Positions 1 to 9,242 of a stretch of 64,000 bases of DNA are shown one piece after another. The DNA is from an uncultured Bacteroidia bacterium. Its GTDB lineage: Bacteria; Bacteroidota; Bacteroidia; Bacteroidales; F082. The notes beneath the pieces were generated by a model. The model saw only the letters and a program-made list of their open reading frames with translations. It had not been told where the DNA came from and did no database searches. The stretch covers positions 24,803 to 88,802 of the forward strand of contig CACZZO010000017.1 of assembly GCA_902785755.1 (NCBI GenBank). The letters run 5' to 3'. The number at the start of each line of letters is the position of its first letter. The stretch's first letter is position 1. The position numbers and the translations under genes were made by a program.

Positions 1-918
1 GGTTTCACCGATTTCTTCATCAACGGGCGGCAAAAGGGCATCGATTCGCCCTTTACGCCCAAATCGATGGGCGAATACATTGGCGAGGTCGCATGGTGCA
101 ATCCGCTCCGCATGGAAATCAAGACTGACAAGGTATTGCATAACGGCGACGGGCTGTGTTTTTTGAATCAGGACAATGAATTGGTGGGATTGCGTGCGGA
201 TGTGGTAAACGGTTTCACGGTTTCGTGCAATCGTCCGCACGGTGCCCAACGCGGCGCGAAAGTCTATCGCAATTACGACATCGAATGGCAAAAACAAGTG
301 GATGCCTCAACGGGCAACCGCAAGATTGACATTGATTTGACCTTGGCCGAAACGGAAACGGGATATGAATTGGTCGCTTCGCGTCATTGCGAGGAACGAA
401 GCAATCCAGACAAAAAAACTCGTACACTGGATTGCCGCGCTTCGCTCGCAATGACGACCACACAATGCGACAAAATCACGGCAAACAACCCCGAAAAGGC
501 CACCGAAAACATCCGCAAAAAGGCTCTGCAATGGGGCGACACGCCCTTCAATCCCGTAAATCTGGAATTGAAATTCAACGAACCGCGCCTCATCCCAGCC
601 TCCGTCATCGGCGAGATGAAACGCGATTTGGTGGCGAAATTGACCGAGGAACTGATTGAAAACCATCGGAATAACCGCGAACAACGCCAAAATCACACTC
701 TGTCCGGTATGGACGTTTGCCAAACGTCCCTCAACCCCGACGAAATCCCCAACCGCCTGATGACCTGCCACCATTGCATCCGCTACGCCAACGGGATGTG
801 CAGCCGCGAAACAGGACAAAAGGCCGAACCGCTGTTCATCCGCAACGGCGCGAACACCTTCCGCCTCGAATTTGATTGCCGAGATTGCTTGATGAGCGTC
901 TGTTCCATGGCGCAATAG
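1..918 (+). CDS. U32 family peptidase, RlhA-like (5' end missing)
   Basis: The frame is open from base 1, so this is the C-terminal part (about 305 residues) of a longer protein; full-length relatives are about 600-650 residues. The visible part has the beta-rich C-terminal region of the larger U32 proteins (the DUF3656 type, as in E. coli RlhA, which is needed for 23S rRNA C2501 hydroxylation). It ends in a cysteine cluster (TCHHCIRY, then FDCRDCLMSVC) that could bind metal. Family membership is based on these patterns; the rRNA role is inferred from RlhA. One oddity: about 24 residues (near RHCEERSN and LDCRASLAMT) are the translation of a palindromic repeat inserted in frame at 383-455. 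The catalytic N-terminal region lies outside the window. Confidence 0.75.
   Translation, partial: GFTDFFINGRQKGIDSPFTPKSMGEYIGEVAWCNPLRMEIKTDKVLHNGDGLCFLNQDNELVGLRADVVNGFTVSCNRPHGAQRGAKVYRNYDIEWQKQVDASTGNRKIDIDLTLAETETGYELVASRHCEERSNPDKKTRTLDCRASLAMTTTQCDKITANNPEKATENIRKKALQWGDTPFNPVNLELKFNEPRLIPASVIGEMKRDLVAKLTEELIENHRNNREQRQNHTLSGMDVCQTSLNPDEIPNRLMTCHHCIRYANGMCSRETGQKAEPLFIRNGANTFRLEFDCRDCLMSVCSMAQ
383..455. repeat. Palindromic repeat (family A) inside the U32 coding sequence
   Basis: The arms 383-408 and 428-455 are near-perfect reverse complements (core GTCATTGCGAG / CTCGCAATGAC and GCAATCCA / TGGATTGC) around a loop of about 19 bases. The element keeps the host gene in frame. A second copy of the family lies at 55667-55742 between genes. 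Confidence 0.85.
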
Positions 919-1001
919 AGTCCGCTCGCTCTTCAACATTAAACCATCATCATAATTATCATAAAATAATCATCATTTTATGATGAAATCGGAAAAATTT
1001 G

Positions 1002-1009
1002 TACTTTTG
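1002..1009 (+). promoter_or_regulatory. Bacteroidota -7 element (TACTTTTG)
   Basis: TACTTTTG matches the Bacteroidota -7 consensus TAnnTTTG and lies 24 bases before the ATG of the AAA ATPase gene. No clear -33 TTG is seen. Confidence 0.5.
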
Positions 1010-1033
1010 CGGTGTATAATAAGACTTTAGGCC

Positions 1034-2164
1034 ATGAACAACCCTTTCATCACCAATGGTTATTCCGAACCCCAGTATTTTTGTGACCGCCTGCATGAAA
1101 CAGAAATGCTCACCCGCCTGCTGACCAACGAAAACAACGTAGCATTGATTTCGCCGCGCAGGTTGGGCAAAACCGATTTGCTTCACCACTGCTTCACGCA
1201 GCCTGAGATCCAAAAGCGTTATTACACCTTCATCATCGACATTTATGCCACTACTTCTATGCGCGATTTCATCAATGTGTTTGGCAAGTCGGTACTTGAT
1301 GAATTGAAATCGAAAGGAAAAAGGGCTTGGAACTTGTTCTTGCAAACCCTGAGTTCGTTGCGCTCCGAAATCACCTACGATGGGGCGGGCTTGCCGACTT
1401 GGGGCATGAGCATCGGCGCAATTTCCAACCCTTCTGTTTCCTTGGACGAGATTTTCTCTTACCTCAATCATGCCGACAAACCCTGCCTTGTGGCGTTTGA
1501 CGAGTTCCAGCAAATCACGCGCTATCCCGATGCGTCCAACATAGAGGCGGCTTTACGCACTTACATCCAACGCTGCAACAATGCACATTTTGTGTTTTCA
1601 GGGTCGCAACGGCATCTGATGGGTGCCATTTTCACTTCTCCTTCACGCCCCTTCTACCAGTCTGTGAGTATCATCAATCTGCCGCCCATTTCTTTGGAAA
1701 AATATACTGATTTTGTCATGGAGAAATTCGAGGAAGCGGGAAAACATATTGAAAAAGAGGTGATTGAGAACATTTATGAACGTTTCCAAGGCATCACTTC
1801 CTATATGCAACGCATTATGAATTTATTGTTCACCTATACAGCTGTTGGATCGACCTGCAAAATGCAAATGGTGGACTCTTGCATCTACGAATTGATTGAC
1901 TTTTCTTCAGACACTTACGAATCGCTGTTGTACCAAATGCCTGAAAAACAGCGCGAAGTATTTTTGGCTATTGCCAAAGATGACGATGTCAAGAACATTT
2001 CGAGTAGTACTTTCGTTAGGAAACACAGCCTTGTTTCGGCGAGTTCGGTGCTTTCGGCGGTAAAAGGTCTTCTCGAAAAAGACTTCATCACACAAGACAA
2101 AAACACTTATTCTGTTTACGACAAATTTTTTGCCCTTTGGTTGAAACGCAAAAATATCATCTAA
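1034..2164 (+). CDS. AAA ATPase, archaeal-ATPase-like (STAND type)
   Basis: This 376-residue ATPase resembles the Bacteroidota 'ATP-binding protein / archaeal ATPase' family. It has a P-loop PRRLGKT at residues 41-47, in the degenerate form typical of the family, and a Walker B region CLVAFDEF around residues 150-157. A sensor-like SGSQRHLM follows. The C-terminal third looks like a winged helix, with segments such as LVSASSVLSAVKGLLEKDFI, and fits DNA binding. No signal peptide or membrane segment is visible. The cellular role of this family is not established. The gene ends one base before the ABC exporter starts, so the two are probably co-transcribed from the promoter at 1002. Confidence 0.75.
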   Translation: MNNPFITNGYSEPQYFCDRLHETEMLTRLLTNENNVALISPRRLGKTDLLHHCFTQPEIQKRYYTFIIDIYATTSMRDFINVFGKSVLDELKSKGKRAWNLFLQTLSSLRSEITYDGAGLPTWGMSIGAISNPSVSLDEIFSYLNHADKPCLVAFDEFQQITRYPDASNIEAALRTYIQRCNNAHFVFSGSQRHLMGAIFTSPSRPFYQSVSIINLPPISLEKYTDFVMEKFEEAGKHIEKEVIENIYERFQGITSYMQRIMNLLFTYTAVGSTCKMQMVDSCIYELIDFSSDTYESLLYQMPEKQREVFLAIAKDDDVKNISSSTFVRKHSLVSASSVLSAVKGLLEKDFITQDKNTYSVYDKFFALWLKRKNII

Positions 2165-2165
2165 T

Positions 2166-3980
2166 ATGAACCTCTTCCAACTCTTCAAAAACGTAAAACC
2201 TTTCGTAAAGCCTTACAAATGGCTGGTTTTCATCACTTTGATATTAACCTTAATCGGTTCGCTGATGGCGCAAGTGAACGCCATCGTGCTCGACTGGACC
2301 GTCGATGAGGTGAACGACCTCGTCAGCGCAGGCGAAAAATGGGGGCAACGGGCGATGCACATCGTCATCCTCATCTCGTCGGTGCTGCTCGGCAAGGAAA
2401 TCCTCTCGGCCATCATCACCTACGCGCAAAACTACTACGGCGAGCGGATGCGCATCTTCGTCAGCCGCGACCTCGCCCAAAGCGTCATCGAGAAAGTGCT
2501 GACCTTCAAGATGGCCTTCTTCAACTCGGGCGACAACGCCACGGGCAAGCTCCAAGCCCGTATCGACCAGGGTGTCAGTTCGTTATCGCGCACAGTGCAG
2601 AACTTCTTCATTGACTTGTTGCCGCTGTTCACGAGCGCACTTTTGGCCCTCATTCTGATGTTTGCGGCCAATGTCTATGTCGGGTTGGTGGCTTTGGCCA
2701 TCGTGCCGGTTTACTTTTGGATTACCGTCCGCCAAGCGCGAAGGCTGAAAGGCTGGCGTCGCGAGATGCGCAACCACTTGGAAACCAAGAGCCAAGGCAT
2801 CAAAAACATCATCGATTCGATCAACGTCATCAAGAGTTTCAACCGAGAGCAAATTGAAGGCCAAAAGCAACTCGACATCCAGAATCAAGTGACTGAAAAC
2901 CAGATGAAAACCCGTCGCGTGGCGTTCTATTACAACGGTGTGAAAAGTTTCGTGAAGCAAGTCGGAACGGTGTTGGTCATCATCCTGACGGCCTACCTTG
3001 TATTAATAGGCTATCCCGGCATGACCATCGGTAAAATCATGTACCACGTCATGCTGTTCAGCAACGTCATCGCGCCCATCACACAGCTGCAGCGCATCTT
3101 CGACGACGTGAACGACGCGCTCATCTACGCCGAGGGTTTCTTCAGCATTTTGGACTCGGAAAAAGACATCGAGCCGTCGGGGAATTACCGTCCCGAAAAG
3201 ATTCACGGCAAGTTTGAACTGAAAAACGTGGATTTCACCTATCCCAATGGAAATCAAGCACTTTACGACATCAACATGACCATTGAGCCGAACAAAATCA
3301 CGGCTTTGGTGGGACTTTCGGGCGCGGGCAAGAGCACCATCGTGAACCTTTTGGACAAGTTCTACGAGCCGCAAGTGGGTACCATCACTTTGGACGGCAT
3401 CGACCTGCGCGAATACGACACCCAATTCCTGCGCGAAAACATCGGCCTCGTGCTGCAAAAGAACCACATTTTTGACGGCACGATTGAGGAAAACATCCTC
3501 TACGGCAACCCCAACGCCACGCACGAGGAAGTCGTTGAAGCCGCCAAGAAGTCATACATCTACGACCAAATCATGGCCCTGCCGAAGCAGTTCGAGAACA
3601 AAGCCAGCGACCTTTCGGGCGGCCAGCAGCAGCGCATCGCCATCGCGCGAATGTTCCTCAAAAACCCGCCCATCATCTTCCTCGACGAGCCCACCGCCAG
3701 CTTAGACGCCATCGCCACCGAGCAAATCAAGAACAGCCTCGATGCCATCAAGAAAGACCGCACCGTCATCATCATCTCGCACAGCATTTCGCAAATCATC
3801 GACAGCGATATGGTTTACGCGCTCAAAACAGGTCATGTGGAAGAGTCGGGCGACCCAGACGAAATCTACAAGAAAGGCGGCATTTACAAGGACATCATCG
3901 ATGCTTCGGCGAGAAGTCTGAATATTGAGAAGATTGCAAGAACAATTGATGAGAGTGCCATAGCGCATGAGACTGAGTGA
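2166..3980 (+). CDS. ABC exporter, fused permease-ATPase
   Basis: This is a 604-residue half-transporter of the MsbA/multidrug type. The N-terminal half (about residues 15-310) carries about six membrane segments. The nucleotide-binding domain (about 345-590) has Walker A GLSGAGKST, a Q-loop (VLQKNHIF), the ABC signature LSGGQQQR, Walker B IIFLDEPTA and an H-loop (IIISHS). It should work as a homodimer in the inner membrane, exporting lipids or other amphipathic substrates; the substrate cannot be read from the sequence. It follows the AAA ATPase gene with a one-base gap. The stop is followed by an A-rich stretch and then the promoter of the next gene. Confidence 0.9.
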   Translation: MNLFQLFKNVKPFVKPYKWLVFITLILTLIGSLMAQVNAIVLDWTVDEVNDLVSAGEKWGQRAMHIVILISSVLLGKEILSAIITYAQNYYGERMRIFVSRDLAQSVIEKVLTFKMAFFNSGDNATGKLQARIDQGVSSLSRTVQNFFIDLLPLFTSALLALILMFAANVYVGLVALAIVPVYFWITVRQARRLKGWRREMRNHLETKSQGIKNIIDSINVIKSFNREQIEGQKQLDIQNQVTENQMKTRRVAFYYNGVKSFVKQVGTVLVIILTAYLVLIGYPGMTIGKIMYHVMLFSNVIAPITQLQRIFDDVNDALIYAEGFFSILDSEKDIEPSGNYRPEKIHGKFELKNVDFTYPNGNQALYDINMTIEPNKITALVGLSGAGKSTIVNLLDKFYEPQVGTITLDGIDLREYDTQFLRENIGLVLQKNHIFDGTIEENILYGNPNATHEEVVEAAKKSYIYDQIMALPKQFENKASDLSGGQQQRIAIARMFLKNPPIIFLDEPTASLDAIATEQIKNSLDAIKKDRTVIIISHSISQIIDSDMVYALKTGHVEESGDPDEIYKKGGIYKDIIDASARSLNIEKIARTIDESAIAHETE

Positions 3981-4003
3981 AAAGAAAAAAAACAAAAAAA
4001 GAC

Positions 4004-4032
4004 TTGCATGTAAAGAAAAAACATTATCTTTG
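4004..4032 (+). promoter_or_regulatory. Bacteroidota promoter (TTG-N18-TATCTTTG)
   Basis: A TTG at 4004-4006 and TATCTTTG at 4025-4032 are 18 bases apart, a good match to the Bacteroidota -33/-7 pattern. The leader to the ATG at 4097 is about 60 bases and AT-rich. Confidence 0.65.
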
Positions 4033-4096
4033 CCCCCAAATAATTCGTAAAAACAAACATCATCAATTCACTAATTATTAATTAAACCTATTCAAA

Positions 4097-6019
4097 ATGA
4101 AAAAGTTATTTACTTTAGCATTAGCCTTGTTGGTGGCCACTGCCGGCTACTCGCAAGTGAGAAAAATGTCGAAAAACGACAATTTGAGAAAGGCAAGCAC
4201 CATGCAGGTGACCAAAGGAATGGAAACCCCTTCCTTGGAGTATGTGCAAATCGAGCCTAACATGACCCGCAGCGACGGTGAGCTTGACTTCGCCACCTAC
4301 GACTGGCAGTCGAACCAAGGTGCTCGCACATGGACTATCGTTTGGCCCGACGGCAAAGTCAACTTTGCTTACACCATGGCTACCGACAACTCCTACAGCG
4401 ACCGTGGTACTGGCATCGGTACTTACGATTACAACAACGACGAATGGATTCCTTCAAATGGCCGCATCGAGGCAGAAAGAACCGGTTTCGGCTCCATCGC
4501 CCGCTACAAGGAAAACGGTATCGTTATTGGTGCCCACACATCCAACAACACTGGCATCTACATCGTTGATGACAAGGACAACCTCGTACCGAACAGTGTC
4601 CAACCTGCCATTTACACCGACAACGGGTCTTACACACATCCTTCCGTTATGACTTCTGGTGCCAACCGTGAAATCATCCACCTCTTCTGTGGCAACTTCG
4701 ATGACAGCACCATCCTCCCCTTGTATTGGCGCTCGTCTGACGGTATGACCTGGGACAAGGCCGCAGTGGTTCTTCCCTATATCGAAGATTGTGGCTCTGA
4801 CTGGGGTACCAACGATTACTATTGGATGGAAACCACCGAAGACAACTGCCTCGCCCTCGTCATCAACAGCGCTTGGAGCGATGGTATTGTTTTGTACAGC
4901 TACGACAATGGTGAGACTTGGGAAAAGAAGACCTTCTATCATCACCCTGGTGTCAATGTCACATACGATGACTCAAAAGTTGCTTTCTTGTATCCTCGTT
5001 GGACTTCTGCCCAGTGGGGTATGGATGGCGAACTTTGCATGGCCTATGATTTCAACGGCACGAATGGCGCGGCTGGCTCGAACGGCTACTATCCCGGCAT
5101 TGGTGGCGTTTCTTTCTGGAGCGAGAGCCTGCCTTACCACGGTGAAAGCACCCCGACTTACGGTATTGACCCGACCAACCCGATGCCTCCCACTCCCGGT
5201 CAGCCCTTCATCATGGACTCCTCCTATATCATGCAAGACATCTACATGAGCTGGTTCATGTTTTCCGAGCAAACTCACCCGGTTTGGCCTGAATACATTG
5301 GCTACGTCCCTGGCTTGGATGCAAATGGTAATCCCGAGCCTCCGTTTATTGATTCCGTCACGAGCTTCAACATCGAAGACATGTCCAACCACGGCACATA
5401 CAACAGCGGTCCTGCTGGTATGCCTTCCTTGGCACTTGTGCCTGGTTGCGGTGGTTATGACATGGTGGCTGTTTGGATCGCTATGGATGAAGAGCACGAT
5501 CCTGACCAAAACGGCAGACACTTCTACAAGCTCTTTGCCAGATATTCAGGTGACGCTGGTCGCACTTGGAGCAAAATGGTACACCTCACCAACGATTTCA
5601 TGTGGACGATGGCCGAATGTGTCTATCCTCAAGCCGCAGTGGTTGGCACCACCCTCGTTGTTGCTGCCCAGTTGGATGGTGAGACTGGCACTTATGTCCA
5701 ACAAGACGATTCCGATCCTTCCGACAACTACTATCAAGGCTTCACCTTCGAACTGCCCGACCTCTTCCCGGGTGCCGGTGTTGGTGTCCCTGAAGTGAGC
5801 CACAACACGCACATGAACGTCTATCCTAACCCTGCCACTGAGCAAGTCAACGTCCTTCTCAGCCAGAACGACGAGATCGTGATCTACAACATCATGGGTC
5901 AGAAAGTGATGAGCGTTGAAGGTCACGTTGGTGGCAACTCCATCAACATCAGCAGCCTGAACAGCGGTGTCTACTTCATCAGCGCTGGTTCCGACACTCA
6001 GAAACTTGTTGTGAAATAA
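4097..6019 (+). CDS. Secreted protein with T9SS type A sorting domain
   Basis: This 640-residue protein has a clear signal peptide (MKKLFTLALALLVATAGYSQ). Its C-terminal domain of about 70 residues (VYPNPATEQVNVLL through SGVYFISAG to KLVVK) is the classic T9SS type A sorting signal, so it should be exported across the outer membrane and attached to or released from the surface. The middle is rich in Asp, Asn, Trp and Tyr, with recurring patterns such as SSDGMTWDKA, SYDNGETWEKK and SGDAGRTWSKM. These are Asp-box-like (S-x-D-x-G-x-T-W) repeats of sialidase/BNR beta-propellers. A sialidase-type fold is therefore likely; enzymatic activity is not shown, because no full set of catalytic residues could be assigned. 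It is a single gene between its own promoter and a terminator. Confidence 0.8.
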   Translation: MKKLFTLALALLVATAGYSQVRKMSKNDNLRKASTMQVTKGMETPSLEYVQIEPNMTRSDGELDFATYDWQSNQGARTWTIVWPDGKVNFAYTMATDNSYSDRGTGIGTYDYNNDEWIPSNGRIEAERTGFGSIARYKENGIVIGAHTSNNTGIYIVDDKDNLVPNSVQPAIYTDNGSYTHPSVMTSGANREIIHLFCGNFDDSTILPLYWRSSDGMTWDKAAVVLPYIEDCGSDWGTNDYYWMETTEDNCLALVINSAWSDGIVLYSYDNGETWEKKTFYHHPGVNVTYDDSKVAFLYPRWTSAQWGMDGELCMAYDFNGTNGAAGSNGYYPGIGGVSFWSESLPYHGESTPTYGIDPTNPMPPTPGQPFIMDSSYIMQDIYMSWFMFSEQTHPVWPEYIGYVPGLDANGNPEPPFIDSVTSFNIEDMSNHGTYNSGPAGMPSLALVPGCGGYDMVAVWIAMDEEHDPDQNGRHFYKLFARYSGDAGRTWSKMVHLTNDFMWTMAECVYPQAAVVGTTLVVAAQLDGETGTYVQQDDSDPSDNYYQGFTFELPDLFPGAGVGVPEVSHNTHMNVYPNPATEQVNVLLSQNDEIVIYNIMGQKVMSVEGHVGGNSINISSLNSGVYFISAGSDTQKLVVK

Positions 6020-6061
6020 TAATAGGATTGTTTCTCACATAAAGATTTTAGCTTAATAGCG

Positions 6062-6090
6062 AAAAAGGAGGCTTTCGAGCCTCCTTTTTT
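6062..6090. terminator. Bidirectional terminator hairpin
   Basis: AAAAAGGAGGC and GCCTCCTTTTT form a GC-rich stem with a short loop, with A and T tracts on either side. It serves the T9SS gene ending at 6019 and pdxA arriving on the other strand. Confidence 0.85.
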
Positions 6091-7082
6091 CATTTCCCCT
6101 TGCGATGCCTGACAATGTCTTCAGCAAGATAAAGCGCTTTCCGATAGAAATCGGGTTCGGCCTTGTTGGCATTGGCCAACTCGAAAGCAGGCCCGTGCAT
6201 GGGTGCCGTACACACGATGGGTAGTCCCGCCCAATAATAGGCGCAACCGTCCAAGGCCATCAGCTTCAGCGGGAACACGCCTTGCTCGTAGTGCATCGCC
6301 ATCACTGCGTCATACTTCATCCACAAGTCAGAGGCGAACATTTGTGTGGAAGAGAAAGGCCCAAAGGCGAAGATGCCTTTTTTCTGGGCATCGCCAACGG
6401 CTTTCACTACCTTGTCGTCGCCATTGGATACCGAGCCGGAATGGGGATTGATGCCCAAGACGGCAATCTTTGGTGACGGAATCCCGAAGTCCGACTTCAG
6501 GGCCTGCGAAAACACGGCCAACTTGTTGACGAGGAAGCGGATGTCGATGGCTCCCAAGGCTTCACTGAGGGGCAAGTCGTCGGTGGCTAAGGCTATCCGC
6601 ATCTTGCCGCTCACCATCACGCGCAGGGTTTCGGCATCTTTGTGGAACGAAAACAGGAAATCGCGGTTGCTTTTCGCCGCCAAGGGGCTGTCGGGGGCCA
6701 TTACCAAGGCATCGATGAGGCCTTTCTGTAGGTCGTCGACTGCCCGTTTCATCGACAGCACCGACATTTCGGTGGAGGTCTCGTTGGGCACGCCCGGCTC
6801 GATTTTCACCTCGTTTTCCACAATATTGACGATGTTGAATTTCTTTTCAGAGGCTTGTTGCGCATCGCGGATCAAGTTGTAGTTGGGACTGTCGAGGCCG
6901 AGGTTCTTCTTGTAGTAGGAGAAGGCTTTCGATTGACCATAAAGGATGGGGGCCATCGATTCGAACATGCGCGAATCCGAAAAAGCTTTCAGCATAATCT
7001 CGTAGCCTATGCCGTTGATATCGCCATGGCTGAGTCCGATGTGGGGGAGTGGGGTAGGAGTAGAGTGGTTTTGCATAGGCAT
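6090..7082 (-). CDS. pdxA: 4-hydroxythreonine-4-phosphate dehydrogenase (PdxA)
   Basis: PdxA oxidises 4-phosphohydroxy-L-threonine in the DXP-dependent pathway to pyridoxal 5'-phosphate, with NAD and a divalent metal. The sequence has the family opening GLSHGDINGIGYE, the metal/substrate region GINPHSG, and AMHYEQGVFPLK near the end. The chosen start gives about 330 residues, the usual family size. A longer frame begins at 7124, but that ATG lies inside a good minus-strand -7 element (7122-7129), so the MPMQN start at 7082, or MQN at 7076, is preferred. The gene is transcribed alone and ends at the shared hairpin. Confidence 0.9.
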   Translation of the reverse strand: MPMQNHSTPTPLPHIGLSHGDINGIGYEIMLKAFSDSRMFESMAPILYGQSKAFSYYKKNLGLDSPNYNLIRDAQQASEKKFNIVNIVENEVKIEPGVPNETSTEMSVLSMKRAVDDLQKGLIDALVMAPDSPLAAKSNRDFLFSFHKDAETLRVMVSGKMRIALATDDLPLSEALGAIDIRFLVNKLAVFSQALKSDFGIPSPKIAVLGINPHSGSVSNGDDKVVKAVGDAQKKGIFAFGPFSSTQMFASDLWMKYDAVMAMHYEQGVFPLKLMALDGCAYYWAGLPIVCTAPMHGPAFELANANKAEPDFYRKALYLAEDIVRHRKGK

Positions 7083-7121
7083 AAGTTTTATTGGACTGAA
7101 TTTCAACGCGAAATCAGACTT

Positions 7122-7152
7122 CAAAATTAGACATTAAAATCAACAAAACAAA
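7122..7152 (-). promoter_or_regulatory. Promoter of pdxA (minus strand)
   Basis: On the minus strand TAATTTTG (7122-7129) matches TAnnTTTG, with a TTG at 7149-7151 and a 19-base spacer. It places transcription downstream of the 7124 ATG and so decides the pdxA start. Confidence 0.6.
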
Positions 7153-7167
7153 AAAAATCCGCTTTTT

Positions 7168-8409
7168 TTATGAAAAAAGGACTTTTTTGAAGCCATTTAT
7201 GATGATTTCGGTGGCTCCAACCTGCGATTTCAGGTAGTTTTGGCAGGTTTCGGAGGCTTTTGCGAAAAAGGTCGGGTCGTCCATCAGCCGTGTGAAAGCC
7301 GCTTCCATTTCCTCCTCGTTCCGAATGGGGAAAGCCGCTTGCAAGGCCACCAAATCGACCGCTTCCTTGAAACTTTTGTACTTTGGCCCGAACACCACGG
7401 GACAGCCAAAGGTGACTGGTTCTTGGATGTTGTGGATGTTCACCCCGAAGCCGCCACCGATGTAGACGAACCGTGCATATTGGTAAAGTTGGTTGAGTAT
7501 GCCAATCGTGTTGACAATCATAATATTTGACCGTTTTTCAGCATCCAAATCCGTGTAGCATTGTCCCTCTGGAAACATGGTCTTGATTTGCGCAATGTGC
7601 GATGCCGAAATGTCGTGCGGCGCAATGATGAGGCAATAATCCTCGGGCAAGCGGGGCATGAATTTCGCCAATAATTGCTCGTCGGGTGGCCAAGTGCTGC
7701 CCGCTATGATGCAATTCCGTCCGCCGATGAATTGCTCGATTTCGGGGAAGGGCTTGGCTTGCTGTGCGATGGCTGCCACGCGGTCGAAGCGCGTGTCGCC
7801 GCACACGGTGAAATTATTGAATCCGCTGTTTTTCAATAATTTGGCTGTGGTTTCGTCTTGCACGAAGAAGTGCGTCACATTGTTCAATTGTTTGCGGAAC
7901 CAGGTGCTGTACCATTGGAAGAAATACGAGTCAGGCTTGAGGATGAGGGAGATGTATAACAGCGGAATGTCGGCCTCTTTCAATGCCTGCATGTAGTTGA
8001 ACCAGAACTCATACTTGATGAAGAAAGCAGCCACAAAATGGTGACGTTGCACCCATTCAGCGGCATGGCGTGGCGTGTCGGTGGGCAGGTAGACGACTTC
8101 ATCGGCCAAAGGATAGTTCTTGCGGATTTCGTAGCCGGAAGGGGAGAAGAACGACAACAGAATCTTGAAATGTGGGAACTCTTTTTTTAGTGCCTCGATG
8201 ACGGGTCGGCCTTGCTCAAACTCGCCGAGCGAGGCCGCATGAAACCAAATCCATTGTTCGGTCGGACCCTGAGCCTGTAGAAGGGTTCTTTGGACCTTAC
8301 GGCCATCCACCCATTGCTTGGCCTTGGCATGACCCAAGCATGCGGCAATCCTCACGCCGAGCGAATAAAAATGGATGGCTGTGGTGTATAGCAAGCGCAC
8401 GACGGTCAA
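7168..8409 (-). CDS. waaA: 3-deoxy-D-manno-octulosonic acid (Kdo) transferase
   Basis: WaaA (KdtA, glycosyltransferase family 30) transfers Kdo from CMP-Kdo to lipid A precursors at the inner face of the cytoplasmic membrane. The 413-residue length is normal. An N-terminal hydrophobic stretch (TVVRLLYTTAIHFYSLGVRI) fits the membrane anchor. The conserved ASLGEFEQGRP carries the catalytic Glu. The C-terminal Rossmann half has GSTWPPDE and YIGGGFGVNIHN followed by EPVTFGCPVVFGP, as in the family. Its start overlaps the stop of the upstream outer-membrane protein gene by four bases (8406-8409), indicating translational coupling. Confidence 0.93.
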   Translation of the reverse strand: MTVVRLLYTTAIHFYSLGVRIAACLGHAKAKQWVDGRKVQRTLLQAQGPTEQWIWFHAASLGEFEQGRPVIEALKKEFPHFKILLSFFSPSGYEIRKNYPLADEVVYLPTDTPRHAAEWVQRHHFVAAFFIKYEFWFNYMQALKEADIPLLYISLILKPDSYFFQWYSTWFRKQLNNVTHFFVQDETTAKLLKNSGFNNFTVCGDTRFDRVAAIAQQAKPFPEIEQFIGGRNCIIAGSTWPPDEQLLAKFMPRLPEDYCLIIAPHDISASHIAQIKTMFPEGQCYTDLDAEKRSNIMIVNTIGILNQLYQYARFVYIGGGFGVNIHNIQEPVTFGCPVVFGPKYKSFKEAVDLVALQAAFPIRNEEEMEAAFTRLMDDPTFFAKASETCQNYLKSQVGATEIIINGFKKVLFS

Positions 8410-9200
8410 TTATAGTAGTATTCCTGCGGCTGGCGTTCATAGAAAGGAATGTTCCAACAGACGCGAATGCCGAAATAAAGGTCGTTGAAGCGTTTGTTCG
8501 GGTCGGTGGGTCCCACGGGCTTGCCGTCGAACACGCGGAAATCGTAATCGCGGAGGTTGCGGGTTCGGGCGTAAGTCACCTCAAGCGAGATGGAAAGGTT
8601 GAGCAGTCGGGTATCGTTGAGCAGGAGATAGCCCGTTTCAAGATGGATGGCCGGGCCGCCGCGCAAACGGTCATAGCCATATTGGTAGTCGCCCTCCACC
8701 TGATAAGGTGGATTGAGCAAGGTTTGTTGGTAATCGATTCGGATGCGGTTGCGGAGATAACCCAAGCCGGCTTGCACGAAAAAGCCGCTGTTTGGATTGG
8801 TGCCAAAAGGGAACAGCTTGCCTGCCTCCAATTGGAAATGGAAGCCACGCTGGTTGACTTCAAAGAGGGAAATGCTGCCTGCACCGCCGATGACTTCGCC
8901 CGTACTTGTGGTGATGCCTTCGCCGAAAACCTCCATGCGGTCGATGTTGAGTTTGCTGCCAAAGATATAGTTGGCATTGGCCGTGAAAAGCCAGTTCGAC
9001 TCGGTCTTGTAGACGAAACTGCCACCAATGTTATGGCTGATGCCGTACAATTTCTTGGTGTCCAACCCCGGAATGTGGAAAGCGTAGGTGGCTTGGAACA
9101 TGGTCACGGGAATGGGATCTTTCATTATGTCTTTCGGCATTTGGGCAAACGACGAAAGCGAAATGCCCAACAGAAGCAGTAAAGGTATAAACTTGCGCAT
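8406..9200 (-). CDS. Outer-membrane beta-barrel protein, unknown function
   Basis: This protein of about 264 residues has a signal peptide (MRKFIPLLLLLGISLSSFAQ) and then alternating polar/aromatic strands (for example FVYKTESNWLFTANANYIFG and GFFVQAGLGYLRNRIRI). It ends in aromatic residues (QEYYYN), which fits an outer-membrane barrel. The frame extends 18 codons upstream, but the signal peptide sets the start at 9200. It leads a two-gene operon with waaA through a four-base overlap, so it may have an envelope or LPS-related role; that is inference from position only. Its promoter is in the palindrome at 9243-9278. Confidence 0.7.
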   Translation of the reverse strand: MRKFIPLLLLLGISLSSFAQMPKDIMKDPIPVTMFQATYAFHIPGLDTKKLYGISHNIGGSFVYKTESNWLFTANANYIFGSKLNIDRMEVFGEGITTSTGEVIGGAGSISLFEVNQRGFHFQLEAGKLFPFGTNPNSGFFVQAGLGYLRNRIRIDYQQTLLNPPYQVEGDYQYGYDRLRGGPAIHLETGYLLLNDTRLLNLSISLEVTYARTRNLRDYDFRVFDGKPVGPTDPNKRFNDLYFGIRVCWNIPFYERQPQEYYYN

Positions 9201-9242
9201 GGTTTTTCTTTTTTTATTGAACGGGCAATTGCTGGTTTTAGT

